DNA of 64,000 nt from positions 1,941,014-2,005,013 of the forward strand of contig NC_021313.1 in assembly GCF_000403645.1 (NCBI RefSeq), read 5' to 3'. This DNA is from Salinarchaeum sp. Harcht-Bsk1 (GTDB lineage: Archaea; Halobacteriota; Halobacteria; Halobacteriales; Salinarchaeaceae). The first letter of the stretch is position 1. Every line of letters starts with the position of its first letter. Made by a program: the position numbers and the translations under genes. This document shows, piece by piece, positions 9,261 through 17,501 of the stretch. The notes beneath the pieces are model-generated. The model ran no database searches. It worked only from the letters and a program-made list of their open reading frames with translations, and was not told the origin of the DNA.

Positions 9261-10256
9261 TCAGGCCTCGCGCAGCGCGTCGAGGCGCGCGGCGGCCTCG
9301 CCGGAGTCGATCGCGTTCGCGGCGACCTCGACGCCCTCTTCGATGGAGTTCGCCTCGCCGGCGACGTAGATCGCCGCGCCGGCGTTTGCGAGGATCACGT
9401 CGCGCTTGGGACCGGTGACCTCCCCGGTGAGGATGCCCTCGAGGTCTTTCGCGTTGACCTCGGGGCTGCCGCCCGCGATCTCGGAGACCGGCGCGCGGTC
9501 GAGGCCGATCTCCTCGGGTGCGATCTCGAACTCCGAGACGTCACCGCCGCTGACCTCGGCGGCGACGGTCTCGTCGTGGATCCCGATCTCGTCGAGCCCC
9601 GATCCGTGGACGACGAGCGCGCGATCGACGTCGAGGTTCGCGAGGGCGTTCGCCAGCGTCGGGACGAGGTCGGGGTCGTAGACGCCGACGATCTGTGCGT
9701 TCGCACCGGCGGGGTTCGTGAGCGGCCCGAGGACGTTGAAGATCGTCCGCATGCCGAGTTCCTTTCGCGGACCGATCACGGCCTTCATCGCCGGATGGAA
9801 CGCCGGCGCGTGCATGTAGCCGACGTCCTCGGCTTCGATCAGGTCCTCGACGGCGTCGGGATCGGACTCGAGCGTGACGCCGGCGGCTTCCAGCACGTCG
9901 GAGCTACCCGAAGAAGAGGAGACCGAGTAGTTGCCGTGCTTGGCGACGGGGACGCCCGCGCCGGAGACGACGAACGTGGTCGTCGTCGAGACGTTGATCG
10001 TGTCGTAGTCGTCGCCGCCGGTGCCGCAGGTGTCCACGAGTGGCTCGCGATCGGGGTCGATCGTCTTCGCCGCGGCGCGCATCCCCTCGGCGAAGCCGGC
10101 GATCTCCTGCTCGGTCTCGCCCTTGGCTCGCAGGGCTGTCAGGAGGGCCCCGATCTGGGCCTCGGTCGCGTCCTCGAAGACGGCCGTCGCCGCCTCGCGT
10201 GCCTCCGCCTGCGTTAGATCGTCGCCGTCGGCGGCGCGTTCGATGTATGCTTCCAT
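9261..10256 (-). CDS. trpD: Anthranilate phosphoribosyltransferase
   Basis: Second step of tryptophan synthesis: transfers phosphoribose from PRPP to anthranilate. 331 residues, the family norm. The N-terminal helical domain (1-70) is followed by the PRPP loop DTCGTGGDDYDTINVST, the KHGNYSVSSSSGSSDVLE segment and the metal-binding acidic pair (GSGLDEIGI region). First gene of trpDFEG, with a promoter just upstream. The ATG at 10256 is preceded by a short leader. Confidence 0.95.
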   Translation of the reverse strand: MEAYIERAADGDDLTQAEAREAATAVFEDATEAQIGALLTALRAKGETEQEIAGFAEGMRAAAKTIDPDREPLVDTCGTGGDDYDTINVSTTTTFVVSGAGVPVAKHGNYSVSSSSGSSDVLEAAGVTLESDPDAVEDLIEAEDVGYMHAPAFHPAMKAVIGPRKELGMRTIFNVLGPLTNPAGANAQIVGVYDPDLVPTLANALANLDVDRALVVHGSGLDEIGIHDETVAAEVSGGDVSEFEIAPEEIGLDRAPVSEIAGGSPEVNAKDLEGILTGEVTGPKRDVILANAGAAIYVAGEANSIEEGVEVAANAIDSGEAAARLDALREA

Positions 10257-10274
10257 GGAAGATCACTACTGTAT

Positions 10275-10320
10275 GGATTCGGCTTGTAATGTGCAAATCC
10301 GTACACTGGCTTAAGTGTGT
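10275..10320 (-). promoter_or_regulatory. trpDFEG promoter region
   Basis: A TATA-like CTTAAG at 10310-10315 on the minus strand would start transcription near 10285, giving a leader of about 30 nt. Between box and gene lies an A/T-rich patch (GGATTTGCACATTAC) that could be an operator. No leader peptide rich in Trp codons was seen, so attenuation is not supported. Confidence 0.45.
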
Positions 10321-10369
10321 CGGAGGGGCGTGAGCGGATGGCAGCGCCGCAACCGATGGCAGGTGGTGC

Positions 10370-10894
10370 GTGAATAGCACACGTTTACGTGGGATAGCGA
10401 GGCCAAGCGACGACGTGACAGACGGCGAATCGTGGGAGAGTGAACGGCTCGAAACGGTGTACGCTGAGACGAGAGCAGTCATCGAAGCACAGCAAGCCAC
10501 GCTGAGCGATATCGACGCTAAGGCGATGAAGACGGTCCGCTTCAACGCGATCCTCATCGGGATCTTGCTGACGGCGTTTCGGTTCGCTGGTGCCCGCGTG
10601 TTCGACGCAACGTTGCTTCACGTGGCGCTCGGATCGCTCCTGGTTCCCACGGTCGTCGGGATCGTGACGTACAACGAGTCGAGACTCTACGTCGGCGGCG
10701 ACGGGGAGTACTTGGAATGGATCGGACTCGATCGAACCGGTGGTCGTCGCTGGGACGAGGACGTGATCGTCACATATACCGGACTCATCTCCGAAAACGC
10801 TGAGACGATCGACTGGAACGCGTGGTTGCTCACTGTGACACAGGGAATGCTCGTCGTCGGCATCGTCGCTGCAGTCCTCGCCACAGGTTTATAA
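10370..10894 (+). CDS. Membrane protein resembling PycTM/SLATT-type effectors
   Basis: 174 residues from a GTG at 10370 (a second GTG 15 codons later is possible). The N-terminal helix (about 25-50: ERLETVYAETRAVIEAQQ, then DIDAKAMKTVRFNA) leads into hydrophobic segments at about 58-73, 80-100 and 150-173. The 'D-x-KA' motif just before the first membrane helix resembles the PycTM/SLATT class of membrane effectors in bacterial and archaeal defence. This is my pattern recognition, not a search result. No cyclase or nucleotide-signal gene is adjacent. Somewhat lower G+C than its neighbours. Confidence 0.6.
   Translation: MNSTRLRGIARPSDDVTDGESWESERLETVYAETRAVIEAQQATLSDIDAKAMKTVRFNAILIGILLTAFRFAGARVFDATLLHVALGSLLVPTVVGIVTYNESRLYVGGDGEYLEWIGLDRTGGRRWDEDVIVTYTGLISENAETIDWNAWLLTVTQGMLVVGIVAAVLATGL
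10888..10894 (+). promoter_or_regulatory. TATA box of the 42-residue gene
   Basis: TTTATAA, 27 nt before the ATG at 10918, overlaps the stop codon of the upstream membrane protein gene. Textbook spacing for a leaderless haloarchaeal transcript. Confidence 0.65.
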
Positions 10895-10917
10895 TCCGAA
10901 GGTGACAAGTTAGGTGC

Positions 10918-11046
10918 ATGAGTGACGAAGCCCGGGAGAAGGCCAAACGCCACGGTTTGAAGAGCGGGCCGGGCACCCAGCTCCTTTCGCGACTCCTCGG
11001 CCGACTCGACGACGAACCCGAAGAACCGCCGCAGTACGAGCAGTAG
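10918..11046 (+). CDS. 42-residue conserved-looking mini-protein
   Basis: Reads MSDEAREKAKRHGLKSG PG..., ending EEPPQYEQ, 42 residues. Composition is typical of haloarchaeal proteins (acidic C-terminus, basic helix near residues 5-15). A strong TATA box is positioned 27 nt upstream for leaderless initiation. No family recognised. It may form a unit with the membrane protein just upstream, but it has its own promoter. Confidence 0.6.
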   Translation: MSDEAREKAKRHGLKSGPGTQLLSRLLGRLDDEPEEPPQYEQ

Positions 11047-11090
11047 CGCTGCTACCGGGTCGGTTTTCCCTGCGATGCTGCGTTCGGGTA

Positions 11091-12443
11091 TCAGGCGTCC
11101 TCCAGCACCTCGACCGCCTCTCCGAGCAGCGACTCCGCCCGGTCGCGATCCCGCGCCTCCGCGTACGCCCGTACCAGCGGCTCCGTGCCGCTCTCGCGCA
11201 TCAGCACCCACGCGTCGCCGTAGTCGACGCGGTAGCCGTCGGTCGTGTCGAGGGTGCCGTCCTGGCCCTTCGCCCACGCCGTCGCGGCGGCGATCATCCG
11301 ATCGCGATCGGCCTCCTCCTCGTACTCGAGGTTCGCCTGCACGAAGTGGTAGTCGTCGTAGGGCGCGACGATCTCGCTGGCCGGCCGCTCGGCGACGAGT
11401 TCGAGGAATCGCGCCGCGCCGTAGGCGCCGTCGCGGGCGAGGCGGTAGGGCGGGAAGAAGACGCCGCCGTTGCCCTCGCCGGCGATCGGGACGGACTGGC
11501 CCGCGGCTTGGAGTTCCCGCACGCGACTCGAGAGGTACGTCGCGCCGATCGGCGTGAGGTCGAGGTCGGCGCCCGCGGCTTCGACGGCGTCGACGACGCG
11601 CTGGGAGACGTTCACCGCCGAGACCATCGCGTCGCCCTGGCCGAGTTCCGCCGACGCGAGCGCCGCGAGCGAGGCGTCGCCGTCGATGGGGTCGCCGCGC
11701 TCGTCGACGAACACCGCCCGGTCGGCGTCGCCGTCGTGAGCGATCCCGAGGTCGGCGTCCGCCGCGCGGACGAGCCGCGAGAGGTCGCCGAGTTCCGCCG
11801 GCACCGGCTCGGGTGCGCGCCCGGGAAATCGACCGTCGGGCTGGGCGTGGACGGTGTGCACGTCGCAGCCGAGTCGCCGGAAGATCGCCGGGCTCGTCTC
11901 GCAGCCGGCGCCGTTGCCCGGATCGATCGCGACGGTGAGATCCGCCGCCGCGATGCGCTCCGCGTCGACCGCCTCCACCACGGCGTCCACGTAGTTCGCC
12001 GCGGCGTCAGTCCGGCGTCGGCAGGCCCCGATCCCGTCCCACTCGGCCGTCTCGAAGGATTCCTCGATCAGCGTGCGCTCGACGGCCTCCAGCGTCTCGA
12101 CGGTCAGCCCGCCGCCGTCCGCGGCGACCAGCTTCAGCCCATTGAACTCCGGCGGGTTGTGCGAGGCCGTCACGAGGACGGCTGGAATCCCCTCGCGCTC
12201 GGCGTGGGCCTGCGCAGCGGGCGTGGGCACGACGCCCAGCCGCTCGACCTCGGTGCCGACGCTCGCCAGTCCCGCCGCGACCGCGTCCGCGAGCATCTGC
12301 CCGGAGAGCCGGGTGTCCCGAGCGATCGCGACCCGATCGGCAGCCCAGACCGTGCCCGCGGCCTGGGCGACCTGCGTGGCGAACGCCGGGGTCATCCCCT
12401 GGTTCACCACGCCGCGAACGCCGCTCGACCCGAAGACGTCCAT
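11091..12443 (-). CDS. glmM: Phosphohexomutase (phosphoglucosamine/phosphomannomutase family)
   Basis: Interconverts hexose 1- and 6-phosphates for nucleotide-sugar synthesis. About 450 residues from MDVFGSSGVRG. Motifs: phosphoserine loop TASHNPPEFNG, metal loop DGDADRAVFVDE, sugar-binding GEGNGGVFF, phosphate-binding RESGTEPLVR near the C-terminus. The frame is open to an ATG at 12470 (nine more residues), but MDVFGSSG is the usual beginning. Substrate (glucosamine, mannose or glucose) cannot be fixed from sequence, so the symbol is tentative. Confidence 0.88.
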   Translation of the reverse strand: MDVFGSSGVRGVVNQGMTPAFATQVAQAAGTVWAADRVAIARDTRLSGQMLADAVAAGLASVGTEVERLGVVPTPAAQAHAEREGIPAVLVTASHNPPEFNGLKLVAADGGGLTVETLEAVERTLIEESFETAEWDGIGACRRRTDAAANYVDAVVEAVDAERIAAADLTVAIDPGNGAGCETSPAIFRRLGCDVHTVHAQPDGRFPGRAPEPVPAELGDLSRLVRAADADLGIAHDGDADRAVFVDERGDPIDGDASLAALASAELGQGDAMVSAVNVSQRVVDAVEAAGADLDLTPIGATYLSSRVRELQAAGQSVPIAGEGNGGVFFPPYRLARDGAYGAARFLELVAERPASEIVAPYDDYHFVQANLEYEEEADRDRMIAAATAWAKGQDGTLDTTDGYRVDYGDAWVLMRESGTEPLVRAYAEARDRDRAESLLGEAVEVLEDA

Positions 12444-12562
12444 GTGGGGAGCGTTCGACTCTGGGGGCAAAGCGGTTGCGACGGCGGACGAGGGATCCGC
12501 ACACCAAGCGTGGGAACTTACGTAGCGAATCCAGCCGGTCCTTCCGAGAGGCGAAACGGCAA

Positions 12563-13420
12563 TCAGACTCGGTGATCTCCCGGCTCTTCCTCGTACGTAT
12601 CGCGGACGAAGAGCCGTTCAATTCCGACCATGACGAGTACTGCGACGAGGGCCGTTGCCAGCAGTGGCGGTAGCGGTTGCTGATAGGATCCGATCTGCCC
12701 ATCCTCCTCGAGCGAGGAAACGACACCGATCAGTGCCATGAAGTTGTGGAAAGCCAGTGCCCCGTAGAACGAGCGACCGACGAAGTAAATGAGGCCCGTT
12801 CCTACGCCAACGACCGTCAGGAGGACGACCATTTCGACTGTGTTGAACGGGGGGCTATGGGCGAAGTGGTACACGCCGAACAGAACACTGGAGACGACCA
12901 GCGCACTTCCGGTGGCGAGATACCGGTTCAGGCCCCGGTGGCGCAAGAGTGCTTCTAGGCTTCCCCCGACGACGACCCAGCAGATGACGATCTCGGCGAT
13001 GGAAACGGGGAGTACCTGCGCGAACACGTTCGCCACGACGACGGGATCGGTCGTAGGGGGCTGTTGCAGAGCGAAGAGAGCGAAACCGAGACCGCCGCCG
13101 ATCAGCACGGCGACGACTGTGCGGCCGATCGATCGAAATCCAAGCCGTGAGCGGGAGACGAAGCCAGACGCGGCGAATTCCCGAACGAGTAGCATCGCCA
13201 ACAGCGTCCCGACGAGCAGGTTCGCGACGCCCGTGTATACCACGCGGTCTAGCACGACATCTGGACGTTGCAGTGTGCGAATACGACCTTCGAGTAGCCA
13301 CGTGAGCGCTGTCCACGTGGCGTACGTGCCGACCGCTACGAGCGTCTTCCAGAGCGGTGAGAGACCTCGGATCACGGGAAAGCGTAATGTGTCTCTCGTT
13401 GACTGAATGATCGATCCCAT
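12563..13420 (-). CDS. CPBP-family intramembrane protease-like protein
   Basis: 285 residues with about eight hydrophobic segments. The C-terminal half has the CPBP layout: a glutamate-containing helix (GGSLEALLRHRG, about residue 152), FGVYHFAH (FxxxH, about 181) and FHNFMALIG (HxxxN-like, about 223). The first motif normally reads EExxxR; here the first Glu is Ser-Leu, so activity is uncertain. Family members include CAAX-type proteases and membrane maturation or immunity proteins. Stand-alone gene, lower G+C than average. Confidence 0.75.
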   Translation of the reverse strand: MGSIIQSTRDTLRFPVIRGLSPLWKTLVAVGTYATWTALTWLLEGRIRTLQRPDVVLDRVVYTGVANLLVGTLLAMLLVREFAASGFVSRSRLGFRSIGRTVVAVLIGGGLGFALFALQQPPTTDPVVVANVFAQVLPVSIAEIVICWVVVGGSLEALLRHRGLNRYLATGSALVVSSVLFGVYHFAHSPPFNTVEMVVLLTVVGVGTGLIYFVGRSFYGALAFHNFMALIGVVSSLEEDGQIGSYQQPLPPLLATALVAVLVMVGIERLFVRDTYEEEPGDHRV

Positions 13421-13821
13421 ACGGTACAGATGGTCCGCCGGAACGATAACGATTCACAGTGGTCTCCTCCGCTGGAACTGGGCCGTCGAGGTACGTGGTG
13501 GAGAGTATCCCGATTCATTGCTGCATCCAACTGATGTCCGCAGAACGACCATCGAAACCGATCACATCGTGAATCGTGTCGACGAAATCGAGCTACTGTC
13601 TGCGTGGAGACGCCTCGCTGTCGCTCGCCGGGCTAACGGGCACGATGGGACTGAGCGAATCCGCAGGATTCGCGAAGTTTGGAGCGGCTCCGCCGCTCCG
13701 GGATTCGAACCGGAGGAAGACGTTCCTGCTCGGCCCCCGGACTGCGCGGGCTGCGACTTCCAGGGTTCGAAACCCCACGTCGACGTGATTCGCTCGTCGC
13801 GTCCGCTCCTCGCAGAATCAC
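13421..13821. other. Non-coding stretch beside tRNA-Arg with tRNA-like fragments
   Basis: No credible protein gene. It holds a 15-bp copy of the tRNA-Arg 3' end at 13636-13650, a strong hairpin (GGAGCGG/CCGCTCC, about 13682-13700) and T-loop-like strings near 13702-13717 (minus) and 13762-13777 that do not fold into complete tRNAs. It looks like debris next to a tRNA integration site. Confidence 0.4.
13636..13650. repeat. Direct repeat of tRNA-Arg 3' end (att-like)
   Basis: The 15-mer ACGGGCACGATGGGA is identical to 13820-13834, which is the acceptor 3' end of the tRNA-Arg gene plus flank. The copies are 184 bp apart. Such duplications are left by integrases that target tRNA 3' ends. Confidence 0.5.
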
Positions 13822-13894
13822 GGGCACGATGGGATTCGAACCCACGACCGTCCGGTTAGAAGCCGGACGCTCTGTCCAACTGAGCTACGTGCCC
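13822..13894 (-). tRNA. tRNA-Arg (anticodon UCU)
   Basis: 73-nt cloverleaf read on the minus strand. Acceptor stem GGGCACG pairs with CGTGCCC, D-arm TAGCTCAGTTGGACAGAG, anticodon stem TCCGG/CCGGA with loop CTTCTAA (anticodon TCT), T-arm GGGTTCGAATCCC. CCA is not encoded and no intron is present. Confidence 0.95.
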
Positions 13895-13972
13895 TGTCCC
13901 CGCGTTGGCCGACCCGCTCAAAATGTGTTCCGCTCGAACGTGGCGATATTGAGTGCCGGTGGTTCGAAGAAC

Positions 13973-14119
13973 ACAGCACCGCAGACCGCCACGGAAGCCC
14001 CCTCCCGCTCGACTCGGGCGCCTCGCTGCGCTCCTTGGCGGGCGGCGGAGCCGCCCGCCTGCGGTGCTTGCGTCGTCGTCCTTCGTCAAGCGGTCGGCCC
14101 CCTTCCGGAGCCCCACCCG
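13973..14119 (-). repeat. Dispersed repeat, copy A
   Basis: About 147-bp non-coding element read on the minus strand. It shares with copies B and C the ordered blocks CGGGTGGG, GGAAGGGGGCCGACCGCT, GCAAGCACCG, AGGAGCGCAGCGAG, CGAGCGGGAGGGGGCTTCC and a GCGGT...GCTGT end. It faces copy B, so 13993-14011 and 14340-14358 form a perfect 19-bp inverted repeat. Confidence 0.7.
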
Positions 14120-14234
14120 TGGGCTCTGGTTCCGTCTCTGCGCGGTGGATCGTCCAACGGCTGTATCGCGTGGGACGGTCCCCTGCATCTGCAGGCGGAA
14201 CCACCGCCGTGTTTCGCGATCCCGAAATCAGCTA

Positions 14235-14393
14235 CGGGTGGGACTGGAAGGGGCCGACCGCTCGTCGCAGGTAAGGATGCAAGCACCGAAGTGAGCGAGC
14301 GATAGCTCGCGAACGAGGAGCACAGCGAGTTAGCTGCGACGAGCGGGAGGGGGCTTCCAAGCGGTTCGTCACGAGCGATCTAGCGGTCGCTGT
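14235..14393 (+). repeat. Dispersed repeat, copy B
   Basis: Same block order as copies A and C: CGGGTGGGACTGGAAGGGG, GCCGACCGCT, GCAAGCACCG, an expanded GAGCGAGCGATAGCTCGC palindrome, GAACGAGGAGCACAGCGAG, CGAGCGGGAGGGGGCTTCC and GCGGTCGCTGT. Lies between tRNA-Arg and citrate synthase. The 14120-14234 spacer between A and B shows no gene. Confidence 0.7.
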
Positions 14394-14435
14394 GGTATGA
14401 CCTGCAGAAACGCCCGAAGAATCAGCACCGAAATT

Positions 14436-15587
14436 CTACCGCTCGTCGATCGGGACCCACTCGGCTTCCTCCGGCCCGGTGTACCGTCCACGCGGCCGGA
14501 TCAGCCGATTGTCCTCCTGATACTCCAAGACGTGCCCGACCCACCCGCCGACCCGACTCATCGCGAAGATGGGCGTGTACATGTCGACGGGGATGCCGAG
14601 CTGGTAGTAGACGGTCCCGGAGTAGAAGTCGACGTTGGGCGCGATGCCCTTCTCGACGAGGCCCTGCTCCTCGGTGAGGTACTCCTCGATCGTCGTGGTG
14701 TAGTCGTACCACTTCTCGTCGCCGTTGGCCTCCGAGAGCTCCTTGCAGCGGGCCTGCAGGATCTTCGCGCGGGGGTCCTTGACGTTGTAGACGCGGTGGC
14801 CGAAGCCGGGGATGCGCCGGCCCTCGTCGGTGGCGTTCTTGACCCAGTCCAGGGGATCCCGATCGCTCTCGTCGACCTCGATGAGCATCTCCATGACGTC
14901 CTGGTTGGCGCCGCCGTGGAGCGGGCCGGAGAGCGCGCCGATACCGGCGGTGACCGAGGAGTAGACGTCGGCCATCGTCGAGGCGACGACCATCGACGTG
15001 AACGTCGAGGCGTTGAGGCCGTGGTCGGCGTGGAGGATGAGCGCCTGGTCGATCGTCTCGGCGGCGATGTCGTCGGGCTCCTCGCCGGTGAGCATGTAGA
15101 GGAAGTTCTCGGCGAGGTCGAGGTCGGGGTGGGGATCGACGGGCGCCTCGTCCATCCGGTAGCGCTCGAAAGCCGCGAGGATCGTCGGGATCTTGGCGGT
15201 GATGCGGCGGCCCTTGCGGAGCGTGGCGTCGAGATCCTCCGGGTCGGCATCGGGTTCGGGCTCGTCGGCGGAGAGGGCCGAGACCGCGGTCCGGAGCGCG
15301 GCCATGGGCTCCTCGCCGCTGGCCGCGAGCCGCCGAACGGTTTCGAGGACGTCGGCGGAGAGTTCCCGCTCCTCGGCGATGGAGTCGGCGAACGCCTCGA
15401 GCTCCTCGGCGGTCGGCAGTTCGTCGTGCCAGAGCAGGTAGAGCACTTCTTCGTAGGTGGCCTCCCGGGCGAGCGTCTCGATGTCGTAGCCGCGATAGAT
15501 CAGGCGGCCGGCGTCACCGTCGATCGAGCTGAGCCCGGACTCGGCGACGAGCACCCCTTCGAGTCCCTTCTGCACGTCCTCTAGCAT
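14436..15587 (-). CDS. gltA: Citrate synthase
   Basis: Condenses acetyl-CoA and oxaloacetate to citrate at the entry to the TCA cycle. 383 residues, the normal length for archaeal/short bacterial citrate synthases. Visible active-site strings: LHGGANQDVMEML (His), PGFGHRVYNVKDPRA (His) and the C-terminal RPRGRYTG. A TATA-like CCTTTTCAG lies about 27 nt before the ATG, so it is probably leaderless and monocistronic. 2-methylcitrate synthase is a less likely alternative. Confidence 0.93.
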   Translation of the reverse strand: MLEDVQKGLEGVLVAESGLSSIDGDAGRLIYRGYDIETLAREATYEEVLYLLWHDELPTAEELEAFADSIAEERELSADVLETVRRLAASGEEPMAALRTAVSALSADEPEPDADPEDLDATLRKGRRITAKIPTILAAFERYRMDEAPVDPHPDLDLAENFLYMLTGEEPDDIAAETIDQALILHADHGLNASTFTSMVVASTMADVYSSVTAGIGALSGPLHGGANQDVMEMLIEVDESDRDPLDWVKNATDEGRRIPGFGHRVYNVKDPRAKILQARCKELSEANGDEKWYDYTTTIEEYLTEEQGLVEKGIAPNVDFYSGTVYYQLGIPVDMYTPIFAMSRVGGWVGHVLEYQEDNRLIRPRGRYTGPEEAEWVPIDER

Positions 15588-15684
15588 GGCCGGAAGCTAC
15601 CCGACGGTTCCTGAAAAGGGTTGCCAATCCGGGTATGAAGTGCACGTTCGTCGCCGGCGATCCGGCCGAGATTCGCACGAATGG

Positions 15685-16782
15685 TCACTCGTCCGCGAGT
15701 CCGTCTCCGGGTTCACCCGGCGAGGCGGCAGCTTCCCGTTGCCTCGCCGAGGTCCAGAGACCCAGGCCAGCGATCGCCCAGCCGAGCCCCACCGGCACGA
15801 CCGTTACCGCGAGCCCGAGCGCCGCGGGGGCGTCGAACTGCGCCAGCCAGTCCCACCCGCCGAGCGAGACGAGCCACGCGGTGCCGACGGCGCCGATGAG
15901 TCCACCCACCTGCAACGATCGGATCCGCCACCGAGGCAGGCGCCCCGACAGCTCCGCCGTCGCCGCGAAGGGAATCACCGCCACCGCCGCCAGTAGTGCC
16001 CCGATCAGGAAGGGCGTCGCAACGTCCTCGCTCCCGGCGACCCGCACCGGCGCGGCGTCACCGGTCGCGTTCGCGGCGGCGATCAGGAGTCCAATCAGTG
16101 CGATCCAGTACGCCGCGCGTTCGATTCGCCGGATCCGCTCGCTCACGGTCGCTACGGCCTGTTTGACGGCGGAGTGGAGTCCGATGGTCCCGACGAGCAG
16201 GGCGAGGGCCGCGAGGCTCGTCACGTTTCGCCAGAGCGTCGCGTCGATCGACCCGGCGTCCGCACCTGCGGCGAGGAGCGGCGTGCTGGCCCAGCCGAGG
16301 CCGCCGAGCATCGCCGCCATCCCGCCCCGGCGCAGCCACGCCGGTCGATCGAGCACCGGTTCGAGGAACGTCTTGATGCTCAGCGCCGCGGTCACCAGCC
16401 CGGCCGTCGTCGCGGCGAGCACGAACGCGAGCCCGAGGTAGAACCCTTCTGCCCCCTGGATCGATCTGTCGAACGCGGGGAGCCGAGGGAGATAGAGGAA
16501 GGCGGCGAGCCCGATTCCGACGGCGAGTCCCACGCGGAGGTGTCGGGTGACGTGGAGGGCGGCGAGCAGGGAGTCGTGGGGTTCTGCTGCGTCGGGCTGA
16601 CCCCGGTCGGCCCGCACCCCATCGTCGGCCCGCCCCTCGCCGTCGGCTTGGTCCCCGCCGTCGGCCGGGCCCTCGTGCTCGACCTGTCCCCCGCTGTCGG
16701 CCGATTCGCCACGCTCGGCCTCGTCCCGACGCTCACTCGGCTGGGCGTCCGTGGCGTCGGTCTCGCTGCCGTTTCCGCTCAC
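15685..16782 (-). CDS. Multi-pass membrane protein with acidic N-terminus
   Basis: About 365 residues from a GTG at 16782 (VSGNGSETDATDAQPS). The first ~75 residues are charged and repetitive (QADGEGRADDGVRADRGQPD), followed by eight predicted membrane helices (about 85-105, 118-140, 155-175, 185-208, 222-240, 255-275, 285-306, 320-345). No catalytic motif or family recognised. The reading frame is open far upstream over hjc, but there it has the composition of a shadow frame. Function unknown. Confidence 0.7.
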   Translation of the reverse strand: MSGNGSETDATDAQPSERRDEAERGESADSGGQVEHEGPADGGDQADGEGRADDGVRADRGQPDAAEPHDSLLAALHVTRHLRVGLAVGIGLAAFLYLPRLPAFDRSIQGAEGFYLGLAFVLAATTAGLVTAALSIKTFLEPVLDRPAWLRRGGMAAMLGGLGWASTPLLAAGADAGSIDATLWRNVTSLAALALLVGTIGLHSAVKQAVATVSERIRRIERAAYWIALIGLLIAAANATGDAAPVRVAGSEDVATPFLIGALLAAVAVIPFAATAELSGRLPRWRIRSLQVGGLIGAVGTAWLVSLGGWDWLAQFDAPAALGLAVTVVPVGLGWAIAGLGLWTSARQREAAASPGEPGDGLADE

Positions 16783-16889
16783 TACCAGGGGGTTCTGCCG
16801 GCACACCCAAAGCGGCGTCGGATCGCGTCGCCCGAGGCGGCACCGTGCTCCGCCCTGCACGCCGGCTTTCCGGGGGGCTCCCCAGCCGA

Positions 16890-17387
16890 TCAGCCGTCGA
16901 TCATCTCTGCCCCTTCCTCGGGTTCGAGGGTGCCGTCGGCGACGGCGTTGCAGATGTCGAGCGTCGCGACGGAGGGCTCGTCGTCGGTCGTGGGCCCGCT
17001 CGCGGCGAGTTCTTCGAGGGTCTCGCCGGATTCGATGGCGAACTCCTTCTTGACGCGGCGGTTCGCGCTCGCGGTCGAGTGCAGTTCGTCGGGGTGGAAA
17101 AAGTACCAGTCCTCGCGGTCGAATCGCGCGGCGACCCGGGGGCGCGCGCCGAAGTTCTGCGCGAAGTAGATCAGCGCCTCGACCTCCTCTGCGGTGAGGT
17201 AGATCGGATCGCCCGCGCTCGATTTCGCCTCGATCGCGTAGAACGCCTCGCCGTCGCCGGCGAGCACGTCCGGCAGCTCCCGCTCCGTCGCGGAGCCGGA
17301 GGCCGGCGCTCGCATGACGGCGAACCCCGTGGCGTCGAGCTCGTTGACGAGCTCGCGCTCCCGGCGGTCGCCTTTCGCGTTGGACAT
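16890..17387 (-). CDS. hjc: Archaeal Holliday junction resolvase Hjc
   Basis: Cuts four-way DNA junctions in recombination repair. 165 residues. The PD-(D/E)xK nuclease core is visible: [22 protein letters not shown] (basic helix with Glu near residue 12), the Asp in ELPDVLAG, and the Glu-x-Lys in FYAIEAKSS. The C-terminal ~60 residues are acidic. A TATA-like GTTTATTGC stands about 27 nt upstream. Near radB and aIF1A. Confidence 0.9.
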   Translation of the reverse strand: MSNAKGDRRERELVNELDATGFAVMRAPASGSATERELPDVLAGDGEAFYAIEAKSSAGDPIYLTAEEVEALIYFAQNFGARPRVAARFDREDWYFFHPDELHSTASANRRVKKEFAIESGETLEELAASGPTTDDEPSVATLDICNAVADGTLEPEEGAEMIDG

Positions 17388-17501
17388 ACCGGCAGGTCGC
17401 CGTCGGACGGCAATAAACTCGTGGGCAGCGGGGTGAAAGTGGTCGCGGGAACCGACCGGTCGGCCCTGAGCGGTGCAGCAACGAGCGGGGTCGGCTCCGA
17501 G

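Noticed and set aside
13685-13780. A second tRNA gene
   Set aside because: T-loop-like strings occur, but the acceptor and anticodon stems cannot be paired on either strand.
13407-13859. 150-codon frame running into tRNA-Arg
   Set aside because: Ends in the WDSNPRP-type peptide that results from translating a tRNA T-arm on the wrong strand; not a gene.
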